A stretch of DNA of 64,000 nucleotides. It comes from Lysinibacter sp. HNR. Its GTDB lineage: Bacteria > Actinomycetota > Actinomycetes > Actinomycetales > Microbacteriaceae. Location: positions 2,852,001-2,916,000 of the forward strand of contig NZ_CP121684.1 of NCBI RefSeq assembly GCF_029760935.1. Direction: 5' to 3'. The translations under genes and the position numbers were made by a program. Positions within the stretch are counted from its first letter, which is position 1; each line of letters opens with the position of its first letter. Below are positions 43,484 to 52,404 of this stretch, piece after piece. The notes beneath the pieces are model-generated. The model was not told the origin of the DNA. It did not search any database and saw nothing but the letters and a program-made list of their open reading frames with translations.

Positions 43484-44322
43484 TACAACACGGGCTCCGC
43501 ATCCAACAGTTGCCTGCGCGCAACCCGCCGCTGCCGCTGCTCCTCGGGATCGGGAACAGGGGCCGACATCAACAATTGTCGCGTATAAGGATGATCCGGT
43601 CGGCTCGTCACCCGATCACTCTCCCCCACCTCAACAATCTTTCCCCGAAACATCACCGCAACCCGGTGGCTAATGTGCCGCACCACGGCAAGGTCGTGAG
43701 ACACAAAAAGGTAAGAGACACCGGTGCGCTGCTGAATCTCAATGAGAAGATCAAGAACCCGGGCCTGGGTTGAGAGGTCGAGCGCCGACACGGGCTCGTC
43801 ACAGACGATCAGCCGAGGACTAAGCGCGAGCGCCCGGGCAATCGCAACGCGCTGCCTCTGTCCGCCGGAGAATTCCCGGGGAAGCCGGTGCGCGGCATCC
43901 GGAGGTAACCCCACATCCACCAGGAGTTTCTCTACCCGCTCGTGTGCTTCCCTCCGCTGCACCCCCTGCGCCGTTAACGGCTCAGCAAGAATATCCCGAA
44001 TTCTCATGGCCGGGTTGAGCGAGGTGTATGGGTCTTGAAAAACGACCTGAAGCTCGGCGGCCAACTCACGCCGGGCAACCTTTCCCAAGTGGGTGATATC
44101 GCGTCCCTCGTAGCGCACCGTTCCCGTTTTTACCGGGGTGAGGCCCAACACTGCCCTGCCCAGAGTGGTTTTCCCCGAGCCGGACTCACCCACCAGTCCC
44201 AGGCATTCTCCGGGGGCAATATCAATCGACACCTCGTGCAGCGCCTGAAAGGGAGGTTTACGAAAACCCTTGCTGGGATATTCAACCACCAGGTCACGCA
44301 CTTCAAGCAGATTTTTGATCAC
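43483..44322 (-). CDS. ABC transporter ATP-binding protein (DppF/OppF type), importer 2
   Basis: 279 aa. Walker A GESGSGKT, signature [15 protein letters not shown] and Walker B VCDEPVSALD are all canonical, with the OppF C-terminal region RPDHPYTRQLLMSAPVPD. It is the counterpart of 3340-4197. Overlaps the fused permease-ATPase gene by 4 nt. It powers uptake with the fused partner. Confidence 0.92.
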   Translation of the reverse strand: MIKNLLEVRDLVVEYPSKGFRKPPFQALHEVSIDIAPGECLGLVGESGSGKTTLGRAVLGLTPVKTGTVRYEGRDITHLGKVARRELAAELQVVFQDPYTSLNPAMRIRDILAEPLTAQGVQRREAHERVEKLLVDVGLPPDAAHRLPREFSGGQRQRVAIARALALSPRLIVCDEPVSALDLSTQARVLDLLIEIQQRTGVSYLFVSHDLAVVRHISHRVAVMFRGKIVEVGESDRVTSRPDHPYTRQLLMSAPVPDPEEQRQRRVARRQLLDAEPVL

Positions 44323-46223
44323 CGCACACTCTCCTTCGGCTCATGCAACGGATCGGCACTGGGCAAATTGCGAGCCGACCCGGCATCAATCGACACACCA
44401 TCAATGGCGGGCCGGGCCGGGCCTCCGTCGAGCACCGCATCAAGCAGAGCTTGCGTGTAGGGGTGCTGGGGTTCCATAAAAATGTCGGTCGCCGCACCCG
44501 CCTCCACCAGGTGTCCCCGTTGCATCACGGCAACCCTGTCGCAGAGATCGGCAACCACACCAAAGTTGTGGGTAACCAAGAGCATCGCCATGTTTTTCTC
44601 TTGCTGTAGTTCGCGGAGAATATCAAGAATCTCGGCCTGAACCGTCACGTCAAGGGCAGTCGTGGGTTCATCCGCAATGAGTAGTTCGGGGTCACCCGAG
44701 ATCGCCCCCGCGATGAGAACCCGCTGGGCCATACCACCGGATATTTGGTGTGGGAACGAGTTAAACACGCGGCGTGGATCGGAAATCTCCACCGCTCGAA
44801 GCAGTTCCAGCGCGCGATCGGTAGCTTTCGCTCGGCTGAGCTTCTGCACCGACATCAGAGGTTCGATAAGCTGCGCCCCCACCCGAAAAGCCGGGTCCAG
44901 GTTACTCATCGGTTCCTGCGGAACGTAGGCGATACGGCGACCCCGTAGACTGGCCACCTGCTGCTTGGTTGCCCGAGCCAGATCCACCCCGTCAAAACGA
45001 ATGGAACCGGATACAACACGGCCTCCGGAGGGAAGCAAACCCAGAATCGCAAACGCGGTTTGGCTCTTGCCCGAGCCGGACTCACCCACCAGGCCAAGAA
45101 CCTCTCCCGCAGCAATACGTAAGGACACGCCATCGACCACCATCTTGGTTGTGTCGTCAGGCTGATCGTATCCCACCCAGAGGTTGTCGAGCGCCACAAG
45201 AGCATCGTCGGGACCCTCGGCTTGCAACCTCTCGGTGACCGTGATGGGGGAGGGCAAAGTAGCGTTTTGTACACTCTCGGCCCCCTCCACGGGAAGGGAT
45301 ATTGCCAGCGTGGGTGCCTCGTTTTGCCGACGGGTGGTCACCACAGCCACGTCCTCGAGGGCATCACGTATCGCATTACCCAGCAAAATACACGACCCCA
45401 CAAAAAGACCGATGATCACACCGGGCCAGATCAGAAGGGCCGGTGCCGTGTAAAGTGCCAAAAACGCATCCTGCAGCATGCCACCCCAGGTTGGGGTGTT
45501 GGGGTCACCCAGCCCGATAAATTCGAGTCCGGCCTGGATCACCACGGCGATGCCCGCGGTAAACGCGGCCTGAATAATGATGGGAGCACGCACCACGCTC
45601 AGGATATGGCGCGAAATAATTCGGCGATCCCTGAGGCCAGACACCCTGGCGGCATCGACATAGAGCTCGTTTTTCACACCGATAACCAGCGTACGCACCA
45701 GACGGAAAAAGCTGGGAGCCACCATCACACCCAGCACGGCCATCGACATGAGTGTGTTGGGTCCCAACACTACAAAGAGGGCCACCAAAACAATCTTGGA
45801 GGGCAACACCAGGATGACATCCGATACCCAACCGGCAGAGAGGTCAAATCCGCCGCGAAAATACCCGGCGATAAGCCCGCTGGTTGCGCCCAGTACAAGC
45901 GCCACCACCACGGTAATGAGTGCTCCCAGTAGCGAGAGCTGCCCCGCAACCAACAGGCGACTGAAAACGTCACGCCCCGCCGCGTCTCCCCCGAGCAGAA
46001 ATTCCGAGGTGAAGGGAGCAACATTTGCCAGGCTAATCTGTACGTGATCGGGCCGAAAGGGAGCAATCACGTTCGCAAATATGCTCACCAAAACAATCAG
46101 AAAAAGAACGATGAGGGGAATGAGACCAAACGGATTTCGCAGAATCTTCCGCAGCGTTCCGGCATGCGATGCCGTAACCGTACCAAAATCGATCTTTGCG
46201 GTTGACACCCCCGACTCACTCAT
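44319..46223 (-). CDS. Fused DppC-type permease and DppD-type ATP-binding protein, importer 2
   Basis: 634 aa, same two-domain arrangement as 4194-6014. Permease half at about 1-300 (e.g. GGDAAGRDVFSRLLVAGQLSLLGAL and LRDRRIISRHILSVVRAP, the EAA-type loop), linker, ATPase half with GESGSGKS, SGGMAQRVLIAG and LLIADEPTTALD. The linker is longer than in importer 1. The two copies are clearly homologous over their length. Overlaps the permease stop by 4 nt. Confidence 0.9.
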   Translation of the reverse strand: MSESGVSTAKIDFGTVTASHAGTLRKILRNPFGLIPLIVLFLIVLVSIFANVIAPFRPDHVQISLANVAPFTSEFLLGGDAAGRDVFSRLLVAGQLSLLGALITVVVALVLGATSGLIAGYFRGGFDLSAGWVSDVILVLPSKIVLVALFVVLGPNTLMSMAVLGVMVAPSFFRLVRTLVIGVKNELYVDAARVSGLRDRRIISRHILSVVRAPIIIQAAFTAGIAVVIQAGLEFIGLGDPNTPTWGGMLQDAFLALYTAPALLIWPGVIIGLFVGSCILLGNAIRDALEDVAVVTTRRQNEAPTLAISLPVEGAESVQNATLPSPITVTERLQAEGPDDALVALDNLWVGYDQPDDTTKMVVDGVSLRIAAGEVLGLVGESGSGKSQTAFAILGLLPSGGRVVSGSIRFDGVDLARATKQQVASLRGRRIAYVPQEPMSNLDPAFRVGAQLIEPLMSVQKLSRAKATDRALELLRAVEISDPRRVFNSFPHQISGGMAQRVLIAGAISGDPELLIADEPTTALDVTVQAEILDILRELQQEKNMAMLLVTHNFGVVADLCDRVAVMQRGHLVEAGAATDIFMEPQHPYTQALLDAVLDGGPARPAIDGVSIDAGSARNLPSADPLHEPKESVR

Positions 46224-47161
46224 GACACACGCACCTTTGGGTTGGCCCAGCCGGCGGCCACATCAATCAGAAGATTAACCACGATAACAATGACTGCAAG
46301 CATCATAACCACTCCCATGATGATGGGGACATCACTGCGCAGAGCCGCGTTAACGGCCAGCAATCCCAGTCCCGGTAGAGCAAAAACTTTTTCGATCACA
46401 ACGGCCCCGCCGATCATCCCAATAAATTGCAGACTCAGGATGGTGAGGGTGGGAGGGGCGGCGTTCTTGAGCGTGTGCTTCAAGAGAACGGATCGCGTAG
46501 AGAGCCCCCGCGAGCGCAGCGTGCGGATATAGTCCTGCGAGAGAACGTCGATGACCGCGCCGCGAGTCTGCTGCGCGGCGGCGGCAATCCCCCCAATTAC
46601 CAGGGCGGTTACCGGCAAAACTAGGGAGGCAAGCCAGCCTCCCACCGAAGCAGCCGGAGTGACGTATCCCGTCGCGGGAAGAATTCGCAGACCCACGGCA
46701 AAGAGCACCACCAAAACCATCGCGATCCAAAAGTTGGGCAAGGCTGCCCCCACAACCGAAACAATCTGAACCACACGATCAACCCACCCCCGCCGCACGG
46801 CGGCTATCACGCCAAAAGCCACGCTGAATGTCGCAACGATCACAATCGAGATCGTCACGAGCGAGAGGGTTACGGAAGCCCGGCTAAGCAGCGCCGACGA
46901 CACCGACTCCGGGCTAAACCAGGATGTTCCGAGGTTACCTCGAAGCACCCCAGATACCCACTCGATGTACTGCGTGAGGAGCGGCTGGTCGAGTCCCAAC
47001 TCCGTGGCCTTTGCAGCAACCTGCTGCGCATCGGCCTCCGGGCCCAGCACATTACGGGCAATATTGGCACCCCCGAGGTGCACCAAGCAGAAGGTGATGA
47101 AGGAGATCACCACGAGCAGAATCACCCCCGCACCGAGCCGTTTCAGGATGAAAGCAATCAT
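46220..47161 (-). CDS. ABC transporter permease (DppB type), importer 2
   Basis: 313 aa, six membrane helices, DppB layout with the external LGLDQPLLTQYIEWVSGVLRGN segment; very close to the importer-1 permease. Partners the permease half of the fusion. Starts 14 nt after the lipoprotein gene. Confidence 0.92.
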   Translation of the reverse strand: MIAFILKRLGAGVILLVVISFITFCLVHLGGANIARNVLGPEADAQQVAAKATELGLDQPLLTQYIEWVSGVLRGNLGTSWFSPESVSSALLSRASVTLSLVTISIVIVATFSVAFGVIAAVRRGWVDRVVQIVSVVGAALPNFWIAMVLVVLFAVGLRILPATGYVTPAASVGGWLASLVLPVTALVIGGIAAAAQQTRGAVIDVLSQDYIRTLRSRGLSTRSVLLKHTLKNAAPPTLTILSLQFIGMIGGAVVIEKVFALPGLGLLAVNAALRSDVPIIMGVVMMLAVIVIVVNLLIDVAAGWANPKVRVS

Positions 47162-47175
47162 GATTCATCTCTCCG

Positions 47176-48693
47176 TTACTTCGCGGGCGTAAAGTTTTGA
47201 ATGTAGGGAACGATGCTTCCGGGCTGCTCCACCACGCTCGTTTGCGAGTCAAGAAGGAAGATATTGTCGCTGTACAGCCACACCCCAAACCACGCGTTGT
47301 CCACCAGGTAACGGCTCACCGCCTGATAGGCAGCGGGTTGGGAATCCTCCTCCGCTGCCTGTGCCGCCGCCATGAGCTCGGTGAGTTCCGGGGTGACGGT
47401 TTTTCCCGGGTTCCAGGCCCCCTCAACATCCACCATTTTTTGGATATCACGCCAGGGTTGTCCCGAGCTTCCGCCAAAGTAGGCCATGGGATATTCTCCG
47501 CCCATGATTTTGGGGGCAATTTGGTCGCCGGTGATTTTATCCCAGGTGACCCGGATGCCTATTTCTTCGAGTTGCTGCGAGATAAAAGGGAAAACATTCA
47601 CGCCGGGATACTCGGGCATTGTTACGTCAAACCCGTCTGCGTATCCGGCCTCGACCATGAGCTGCCGTGCCCGCGCGGGGTCGTAATCGTAGTCATCGTC
47701 AAGGTCCGCAACATAGGCCTCACTCTGATTGTTAAAGATCTGTGTTGAGGTGTATCCGGCTCCGAGGAAGATCTTTTCCAGGGCGCTCTTCTTATCGATG
47801 GCGTAGTTAATGGCCTGCCGCACCCGAAGATCCGCCAGGGCAGGAATGGTCTCTCCGACGCGGTCAAAAATCATAAATCCCTGCCAGGTGATGGGGTTGC
47901 GGCTGAGATTAAGACCGCTTGATTCGGCCTCCTCCAGGATGGTGGAGTCTGCCACAGCACCGTTAATCTGTCCCGATTTAAGCGCGTTTACCCGAGCGGT
48001 CAAGTCTTCCATGGGCTTGACCACGATGGAGTCGTAGGGGTACGCCTCCGCGTTCCAGTACGACGGATTTCGCGAGTACGCATACTGGCTTCCGATGATC
48101 GTCTGAGTCTTATCAAGAACGTAGGGGCCGGAGCCCACCGGATTTGCCGCAAGATCCTCATTATCCAGGGCATCGGGGGAGGCCATCGCTCCGGCAACCA
48201 GGCAGAGGTAGTAGGTAAACGCGGGATCTGGAGCGGAGAGGGATATCTCTACCGTCTGAGCATCCAGAACCGTCACGTCAGAAACATTTTTAACCATGTA
48301 GACACTGACACCGGTGCCCGATTGGAGGTGCTCAATGTTTGCTTTAACCGCCTCGGCGTTAAACTCGGCACCGTCACTAAAGGTGATTCCAGGGCGTAGC
48401 GTAAGTGTAAGCTTTGTACGACCCTCATCATACTCGTAGCTGGTCGCCATGTTGGGTGTGATCTCGCCCTCGGGCGTGAACTTCAGAAGGGTGTCGTAGA
48501 CCGGTTGCCAGTAGAGAACATGCACACCCGTATCAAGCTCTCCCGTATCGTACGAGGCCAGATCCCGGGAATTGGCCAGGGTGAGTGTTCCCCCGCCCTC
48601 AGGCGGTGCATCCGATCCGGCACATCCGCTCAAAGCCACCGTTACGGCAGCCACAGTTGTTAGGATTGCTGATCTTAAAACCCATTTCTTCAC
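47176..48693 (-). CDS. Substrate-binding lipoprotein (SBP family 5), importer 2
   Basis: 505 aa from GTG 48693, which has AGGAGG ahead. A longer frame to 48786 exists but the GTG start gives a correct lipoprotein signal: MKKWVLRS, hydrophobic core and lipobox LSGC with Cys24. The mature protein has the family-5 fold (GVHVLYWQPVYDTLLKF, QAINYAIDKKSAL). It shares only moderate similarity with the importer-1 binding protein, so ligands probably differ. Given the sulfatase and FGE in the operon, a sulfated ligand is plausible (inference). Confidence 0.92.
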   Translation of the reverse strand: MKKWVLRSAILTTVAAVTVALSGCAGSDAPPEGGGTLTLANSRDLASYDTGELDTGVHVLYWQPVYDTLLKFTPEGEITPNMATSYEYDEGRTKLTLTLRPGITFSDGAEFNAEAVKANIEHLQSGTGVSVYMVKNVSDVTVLDAQTVEISLSAPDPAFTYYLCLVAGAMASPDALDNEDLAANPVGSGPYVLDKTQTIIGSQYAYSRNPSYWNAEAYPYDSIVVKPMEDLTARVNALKSGQINGAVADSTILEEAESSGLNLSRNPITWQGFMIFDRVGETIPALADLRVRQAINYAIDKKSALEKIFLGAGYTSTQIFNNQSEAYVADLDDDYDYDPARARQLMVEAGYADGFDVTMPEYPGVNVFPFISQQLEEIGIRVTWDKITGDQIAPKIMGGEYPMAYFGGSSGQPWRDIQKMVDVEGAWNPGKTVTPELTELMAAAQAAEEDSQPAAYQAVSRYLVDNAWFGVWLYSDNIFLLDSQTSVVEQPGSIVPYIQNFTPAK

Positions 48694-48873
48694 AGGTCGA
48701 CCTCCTCGTCGATAGTAGTAATCACCACTCGCGCAAACCCTTATACAGCGCACAAAAGCAGCAGAGTAAACAGATATTTTGGTCACGAGTCTGCTCGTTT
48801 GACCGGTGTGGGTGCCTGTCGCTGGGTTTTCCTCGGCGGTAACTAAAACTGCGACTGGTTCACCGTGCCCTTA

Positions 48874-48902
48874 AACCTAGCGTGCGCTCGGTTGGCTGTC
48901 AA
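48874..48902 (-). promoter_or_regulatory. Sigma-A-like promoter of the importer 2/sulfatase operon
   Basis: On the minus strand TTGACA (48902-48897), a 17-bp spacer and TAGGTT (48879-48874). It lies about 180 bp upstream of the GTG. Good -35, weaker -10 (TANNNT). Confidence 0.5.
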
Positions 48903-48985
48903 TAGGAAATGGCACTACCATCAAGAGAGTGTCCCTCGCAGCGAAAAACCACACCCTTGCACGCCAGGACTTCAAGGAATAAACC

Positions 48986-49654
48986 ATGACACAAGAGCCT
49001 CACCCTCACTCGAAAGTCGAACGCCACAGCCCCCGCGGTGATGCCCGCCGCCGAGCCATACTCGACTCTGCAACTCGCCTCTTCTCCGAAAACGGTTTTC
49101 ACGTTGCCACAATCGCCGAGATCGCAGAGGATGTTGGGATCTCTCAGGCCGGACTCCTCCACCACTTTCCCTCAAAAAGCTCCCTGCTGCTCGCCGTCCT
49201 GCGCGAACGCGACGAGCGAAGCCCCCGGGCCATCGAGCTTAATGCGACATCGGGGGCTCAATACCTTCAAACCTTTTGTGGGATGCTGCGAGATCACGAG
49301 AAAACACCCGCTCTCATGAAACTCAACGCCCTTCTCTCCGGGGAGAGCCTCTCCGATGAGCATCCCGCCCAGGAATGGTTTCGCACCAGTTATGTTCAAC
49401 GAATCGAGAGCATGAGGATGGCCCTCACCAAAATCATCAACACGACAAAGCTCCCGCCCGGAACCACGATCGAAACCGTGGCGCGCTGGATTGTCGCCCT
49501 CGCAGACGGTATGCGCTACCAGTGGCTTCTTGAGGATACAAGCTTTAGCCGAGCCGACAGTATCATGCAGTTTCTTGAACTCCTCAGACCGTCTTTTTAC
49601 GATCCCCAGCTTGATCTTCAACACGAGCCCGGGAGGGAAGAAACGGGGCTGTAG
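48986..49654 (+). CDS. TetR family transcriptional regulator
   Basis: 222 aa. N-terminal TetR HTH (about 12-60): DARRRAILDSATRLFSENGFHVATIAEIAEDVGISQAGLLHHFPSKSSLL, the family helix-turn-helix with an HHF in place of YYHF. The C-terminal half is a ligand-binding helical domain. Start ATG with AAGGAAT upstream. It is divergent from the importer 2/sulfatase operon with a ~290-bp gap, hence the probable repressor of that operon. No palindromic operator stands out. Confidence 0.9.
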   Translation: MTQEPHPHSKVERHSPRGDARRRAILDSATRLFSENGFHVATIAEIAEDVGISQAGLLHHFPSKSSLLLAVLRERDERSPRAIELNATSGAQYLQTFCGMLRDHEKTPALMKLNALLSGESLSDEHPAQEWFRTSYVQRIESMRMALTKIINTTKLPPGTTIETVARWIVALADGMRYQWLLEDTSFSRADSIMQFLELLRPSFYDPQLDLQHEPGREETGL

Positions 49655-49752
49655 GGGAGAAAACCCAGATTTTCTCTCCACTCTCGATGTGCGGCAAAGA
49701 CCCGCCCACAATTTGTAATCGTACAGAGTAAATCAAACGCTCACAAAACATG

Positions 49753-49786
49753 GATGGCGAGGAACCCCCTAGGGAACCTCGCCATC
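49753..49786. terminator. Intrinsic terminator between TetR gene and rplI
   Basis: A 10-bp stem (49753-49762 with 49777-49786) with an inner CCCT/AGGG. A T4 run follows on the minus strand. It terminates the convergent rplI operon and probably the TetR gene. Confidence 0.7.
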
Positions 49787-49812
49787 CTCATTCTATTTTA
49801 TACGAAGAAAGT

Positions 49813-50271
49813 CTATTTCTTCTTGTCCGAAATAACCTGGAGGGTAATAGTTGCATTAATGTCATCACGGAGACGAACAGTTGCAGTGTACTCGCCGGTA
49901 GTTTTAATCGCGGTTGGAATCTCAATCTTGCGTTTGTCCAGCTCGGCCACACCGGCCTCTTTTACCGCGTCGGCAATATGAACAGTCTTCACAGAACCAA
50001 AGAGACGGCCACCCGTTCCAGTCTTTACCGCAAGACGCACCTTGGCAGCTTCGAGTTTTGCCTTGATGTCCTGGGCCTCCTCAATGGTTGCCAGCTCGCG
50101 AGCGGCGCGAGCGGCGCGGATCTGCTCAACCTGCTTTTCACCACCGCGGGTCCACGCAACAGCAAAACCCTGAGGGAAAAGGTAGTTGCGCGCATAACCA
50201 TTCTTGACCTCAAGAACATCTCCGGGTTCACCGAGTCCGGTAACCTCGTGAGTCAGAATAATCTTTGACAT
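49813..50271 (-). CDS. rplI: 50S ribosomal protein L9
   Basis: 152 aa. N-terminal L9 domain with [30 protein letters not shown] (rRNA-binding), long connecting helix, C-terminal domain. Last gene of the rpsF-ssb-rpsR-rplI operon, 11 nt after rpsR. The length is normal (about 150). Confidence 0.97.
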   Translation of the reverse strand: MSKIILTHEVTGLGEPGDVLEVKNGYARNYLFPQGFAVAWTRGGEKQVEQIRAARAARELATIEEAQDIKAKLEAAKVRLAVKTGTGGRLFGSVKTVHIADAVKEAGVAELDKRKIEIPTAIKTTGEYTATVRLRDDINATITLQVISDKKK

Positions 50272-50282
50272 GTGACTAACTC

Positions 50283-50549
50283 CTAACGGCCAGAACCGGC
50301 GTAGGGAAGAAGTGCCATTTCGCGGGCGTTTTTAACGGCCTTAGCGATGAGACGCTGCTCCTGAACGGATACGCCAGTGATTCGGCGCGCGCGAATTTTT
50401 CCGCGCTCAGAGACAAATTTACGAAGCGTGGCAACATCCTTGTAGTCGATGACGCCAACCGTGATGGATTTTGCGGGAGCGATGGGCTTTACACCCTTAC
50501 CGCCGCGGCCACCCTGCTTGCGGTTTCCACCGCTTGACTTTCCAGCCAT
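50283..50549 (-). CDS. rpsR: 30S ribosomal protein S18
   Basis: 88 aa. Basic Gly/Lys-rich N-terminus and the S18 core [26 protein letters not shown], followed by [23 protein letters not shown]. Binds S6 in the 30S platform. Lacks a Cys zinc motif, so it is the zinc-free type. Between ssb (63 nt) and rplI. Confidence 0.97.
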   Translation of the reverse strand: MAGKSSGGNRKQGGRGGKGVKPIAPAKSITVGVIDYKDVATLRKFVSERGKIRARRITGVSVQEQRLIAKAVKNAREMALLPYAGSGR

Positions 50550-50612
50550 GGTATTCCTAACTTTCTTAATAATTCTTGTGTGGTGCTGAACTCACGTCAG
50601 CGAAACTAACGA

Positions 50613-51119
50613 TCAAAACGGTGCGTCGGCACCGTCAAAGCTCGCGCCGGGGTTTGCCCAACCGTCGTTAGAGGTTTGTGGTGCCGGTGCGGCCGCCCAG
50701 GGTTCGCTCGCTGCGTTACCCATCTGCGCCTGTCCGCCACCCATAGCCCCGCGAGACTGCGTGCGAGTGATGCTCGCGGTTGCGTAACGCAAGCTTGGAC
50801 CGATCTCATCAACATCGATCTCCATGCTGGTGCGCTTTTCACCCTCTTTTGTCTCGTAGGAACGCTGCTTCAAGCGACCCGTGGCAATAACCCGGGAACC
50901 CTTGGTGAGTGAACTCGCTACATGCTCCGCAAACTCGCGCCACACGCTCGCGCGAAGAAACAGGGCCTCGCCATCTTTCCACTCGTTCGACTGGCGATCA
51001 AAACTACGCGGAGTCGAAGCAATGGTAAACGTGGCCAGGGCAATACCGCTCTGGGTATAGCGCAACTCGGGATCAGCGGTGAGGTTTCCCACCACGGTGA
51101 TGATCGTTTCGCCTGCCAT
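50613..51119 (-). CDS. ssb: Single-stranded DNA-binding protein
   Basis: 168 aa. OB-fold about 1-110 ([23 protein letters not shown], then [32 protein letters not shown]), Gly/Ala/Pro-rich linker and acidic C-terminal tip DGADAPF, slightly variant from the usual DDDIPF. Binds ssDNA at forks and recruits repair proteins through its tip. In the rpsF-ssb-rpsR operon, 4 nt after rpsF. Confidence 0.96.
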   Translation of the reverse strand: MAGETIITVVGNLTADPELRYTQSGIALATFTIASTPRSFDRQSNEWKDGEALFLRASVWREFAEHVASSLTKGSRVIATGRLKQRSYETKEGEKRTSMEIDVDEIGPSLRYATASITRTQSRGAMGGGQAQMGNAASEPWAAAPAPQTSNDGWANPGASFDGADAPF

Positions 51120-51123
51120 GAGC

Positions 51124-51507
51124 CTAAGCGTCCTGTTTTACGTCTGTCTGCGCGGGCTTTTTCTTGGCGCGAGCGGCCTTGGCCGACTCACGTTCTTTCT
51201 GCTTGGCGCGCTGAGCAATACCCTCATCCGCACGAATAATCTTGGTGCGGAGCACGGCCTCGCTCAGGCCAAGCTGACGGTCAAGCTCGCTGCTTGCATC
51301 AGGGGTTGCGGTGAAGTCAACAACGGCGTAAATACCCTCTGACTTCTTCATAATTTCGTAAGCGAGACGGCGCTTACCCCAGATATCGATATTTTCGACG
51401 CTACCACCACTCTGGGTAATAACAGCGAGGAATTTATCCAGGCTCGTCGGTACGGTACGCTCATCCACTTCTGGATCGAGAATGACCATAAGTTCGTATT
51501 GGTGCAT
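51124..51507 (-). CDS. rpsF: 30S ribosomal protein S6
   Basis: 127 aa from ATG 51507, with AAGGAGG about 10 nt ahead; a longer frame to 51630 has no RBS. S6 core: [48 protein letters not shown]. An extended Lys/Ala-rich C-terminal tail ([19 protein letters not shown]) goes beyond the usual ~95-residue core. First gene of the operon. Confidence 0.96.
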   Translation of the reverse strand: MHQYELMVILDPEVDERTVPTSLDKFLAVITQSGGSVENIDIWGKRRLAYEIMKKSEGIYAVVDFTATPDASSELDRQLGLSEAVLRTKIIRADEGIAQRAKQKERESAKAARAKKKPAQTDVKQDA

Positions 51508-51630
51508 TACTAACCCACCTCCTTCGGACTTAACGGTTGCAGACGGTCTGCAACAGGAGGGTCTATACACATCGCGCACGCTCAAGAGAGCGGGCAACTT
51601 AGCCATAATAGCGCATTTTCCTGCCCACAC

Positions 51631-52404
51631 CTAGTGCTGCCGAAAACGCTCCACCCGATCGATCACCTGGCGCTGACCCCCCGAGTGCACCAGGCTGTCC
51701 CCCTCGACCGTGAGCTGGGTCTGGTGGGCACGCAGCGCAGCCACTTTTTGTTCAAAAACCGGCTCCACATCCACCTCGTAATCGACCCGCTCCGACGATG
51801 TTGCGGGGATCACCATATAAAAGGGGACATCCAGCTCGGAAGCGAGCACAGCAGCAATCCGATGGCAGCGAATGTGATCGGGATGCCCGTACCCACCACG
51901 CTCGTCGTAGCTCACAATCGCGTCAGGATAGGTTTCCCGCGCAACCAGGCGTGCGTCATCAAGCACCTCTTCAAAGGGAACCTTACAAAAGGCATCGGCG
52001 GGAGAATTGGGATCGGCGATCGCAAAACCATCACTCCCCCACTGCATACCCGAGTCACGATACTCTCTAGGGCTCTTGCCGCTGGCCCTCGCCTCAGCGG
52101 AACCCAAAAAGCGCTGATCGGTCACCCCCAGTGCGGCCATCGCATTCAAGACCTCGCCGGCGCGATAGGGTCCTAATTCCTCGGTCCCCTCGAGAGAGCT
52201 CAGGTTACCGGCCACAACCTCACCGCCCTCGCCACGATTTGACGTGAGGACCGTGACGTTTGCACCGCGGGCAACAAGAAGAGCGATTGTTCCCCCGGTT
52301 GCAATCGTTTCATCATCGGGGTGGGCGTGGATAAAGAGCACACGCTGCGCATCCAGAATATCTGCGACGGGCCTCAGATCATTCCGAGCAGAAGACACAC
52401 TCAC
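51631..52404 (-). CDS. PIG-L family deacetylase (MshB/Mca-like)
   Basis: 257 aa. Zinc deacetylase with the motif FIHAHPDDETIATGGT near residue 25 (H..DD zinc ligands) and GGYGHPDHIRCHRIA (third ligand). Relatives deacetylate N-acetylglucosamine derivatives, including MshB/Mca in mycothiol metabolism. Overlaps cca by 4 nt. This position next to cca and rpsF is conserved in Micrococcales by my recollection. MshB assignment itself is not certain. Confidence 0.9.
   Translation of the reverse strand: MSVSSARNDLRPVADILDAQRVLFIHAHPDDETIATGGTIALLVARGANVTVLTSNRGEGGEVVAGNLSSLEGTEELGPYRAGEVLNAMAALGVTDQRFLGSAEARASGKSPREYRDSGMQWGSDGFAIADPNSPADAFCKVPFEEVLDDARLVARETYPDAIVSYDERGGYGHPDHIRCHRIAAVLASELDVPFYMVIPATSSERVDYEVDVEPVFEQKVAALRAHQTQLTVEGDSLVHSGGQRQVIDRVERFRQH

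Noticed and set aside
44322-46223. Possible frameshift joining permease and ATPase halves in the importer 2 fusion
   Set aside because: The same fusion exists at 4194-6014 with intact reading frames in both copies, so it is a real fused protein.
1417-48693. Composite transposon formed by the two similar importer operons
   Set aside because: No transposase or terminal inverted repeat is visible, similarity is at protein level only, and the flanking genes differ.
51508-51630. N-terminal extension of ribosomal protein S6
   Set aside because: ATG 51507 has an excellent AAGGAGG site and gives the conserved MxxYE start; the upstream part shows no homology.
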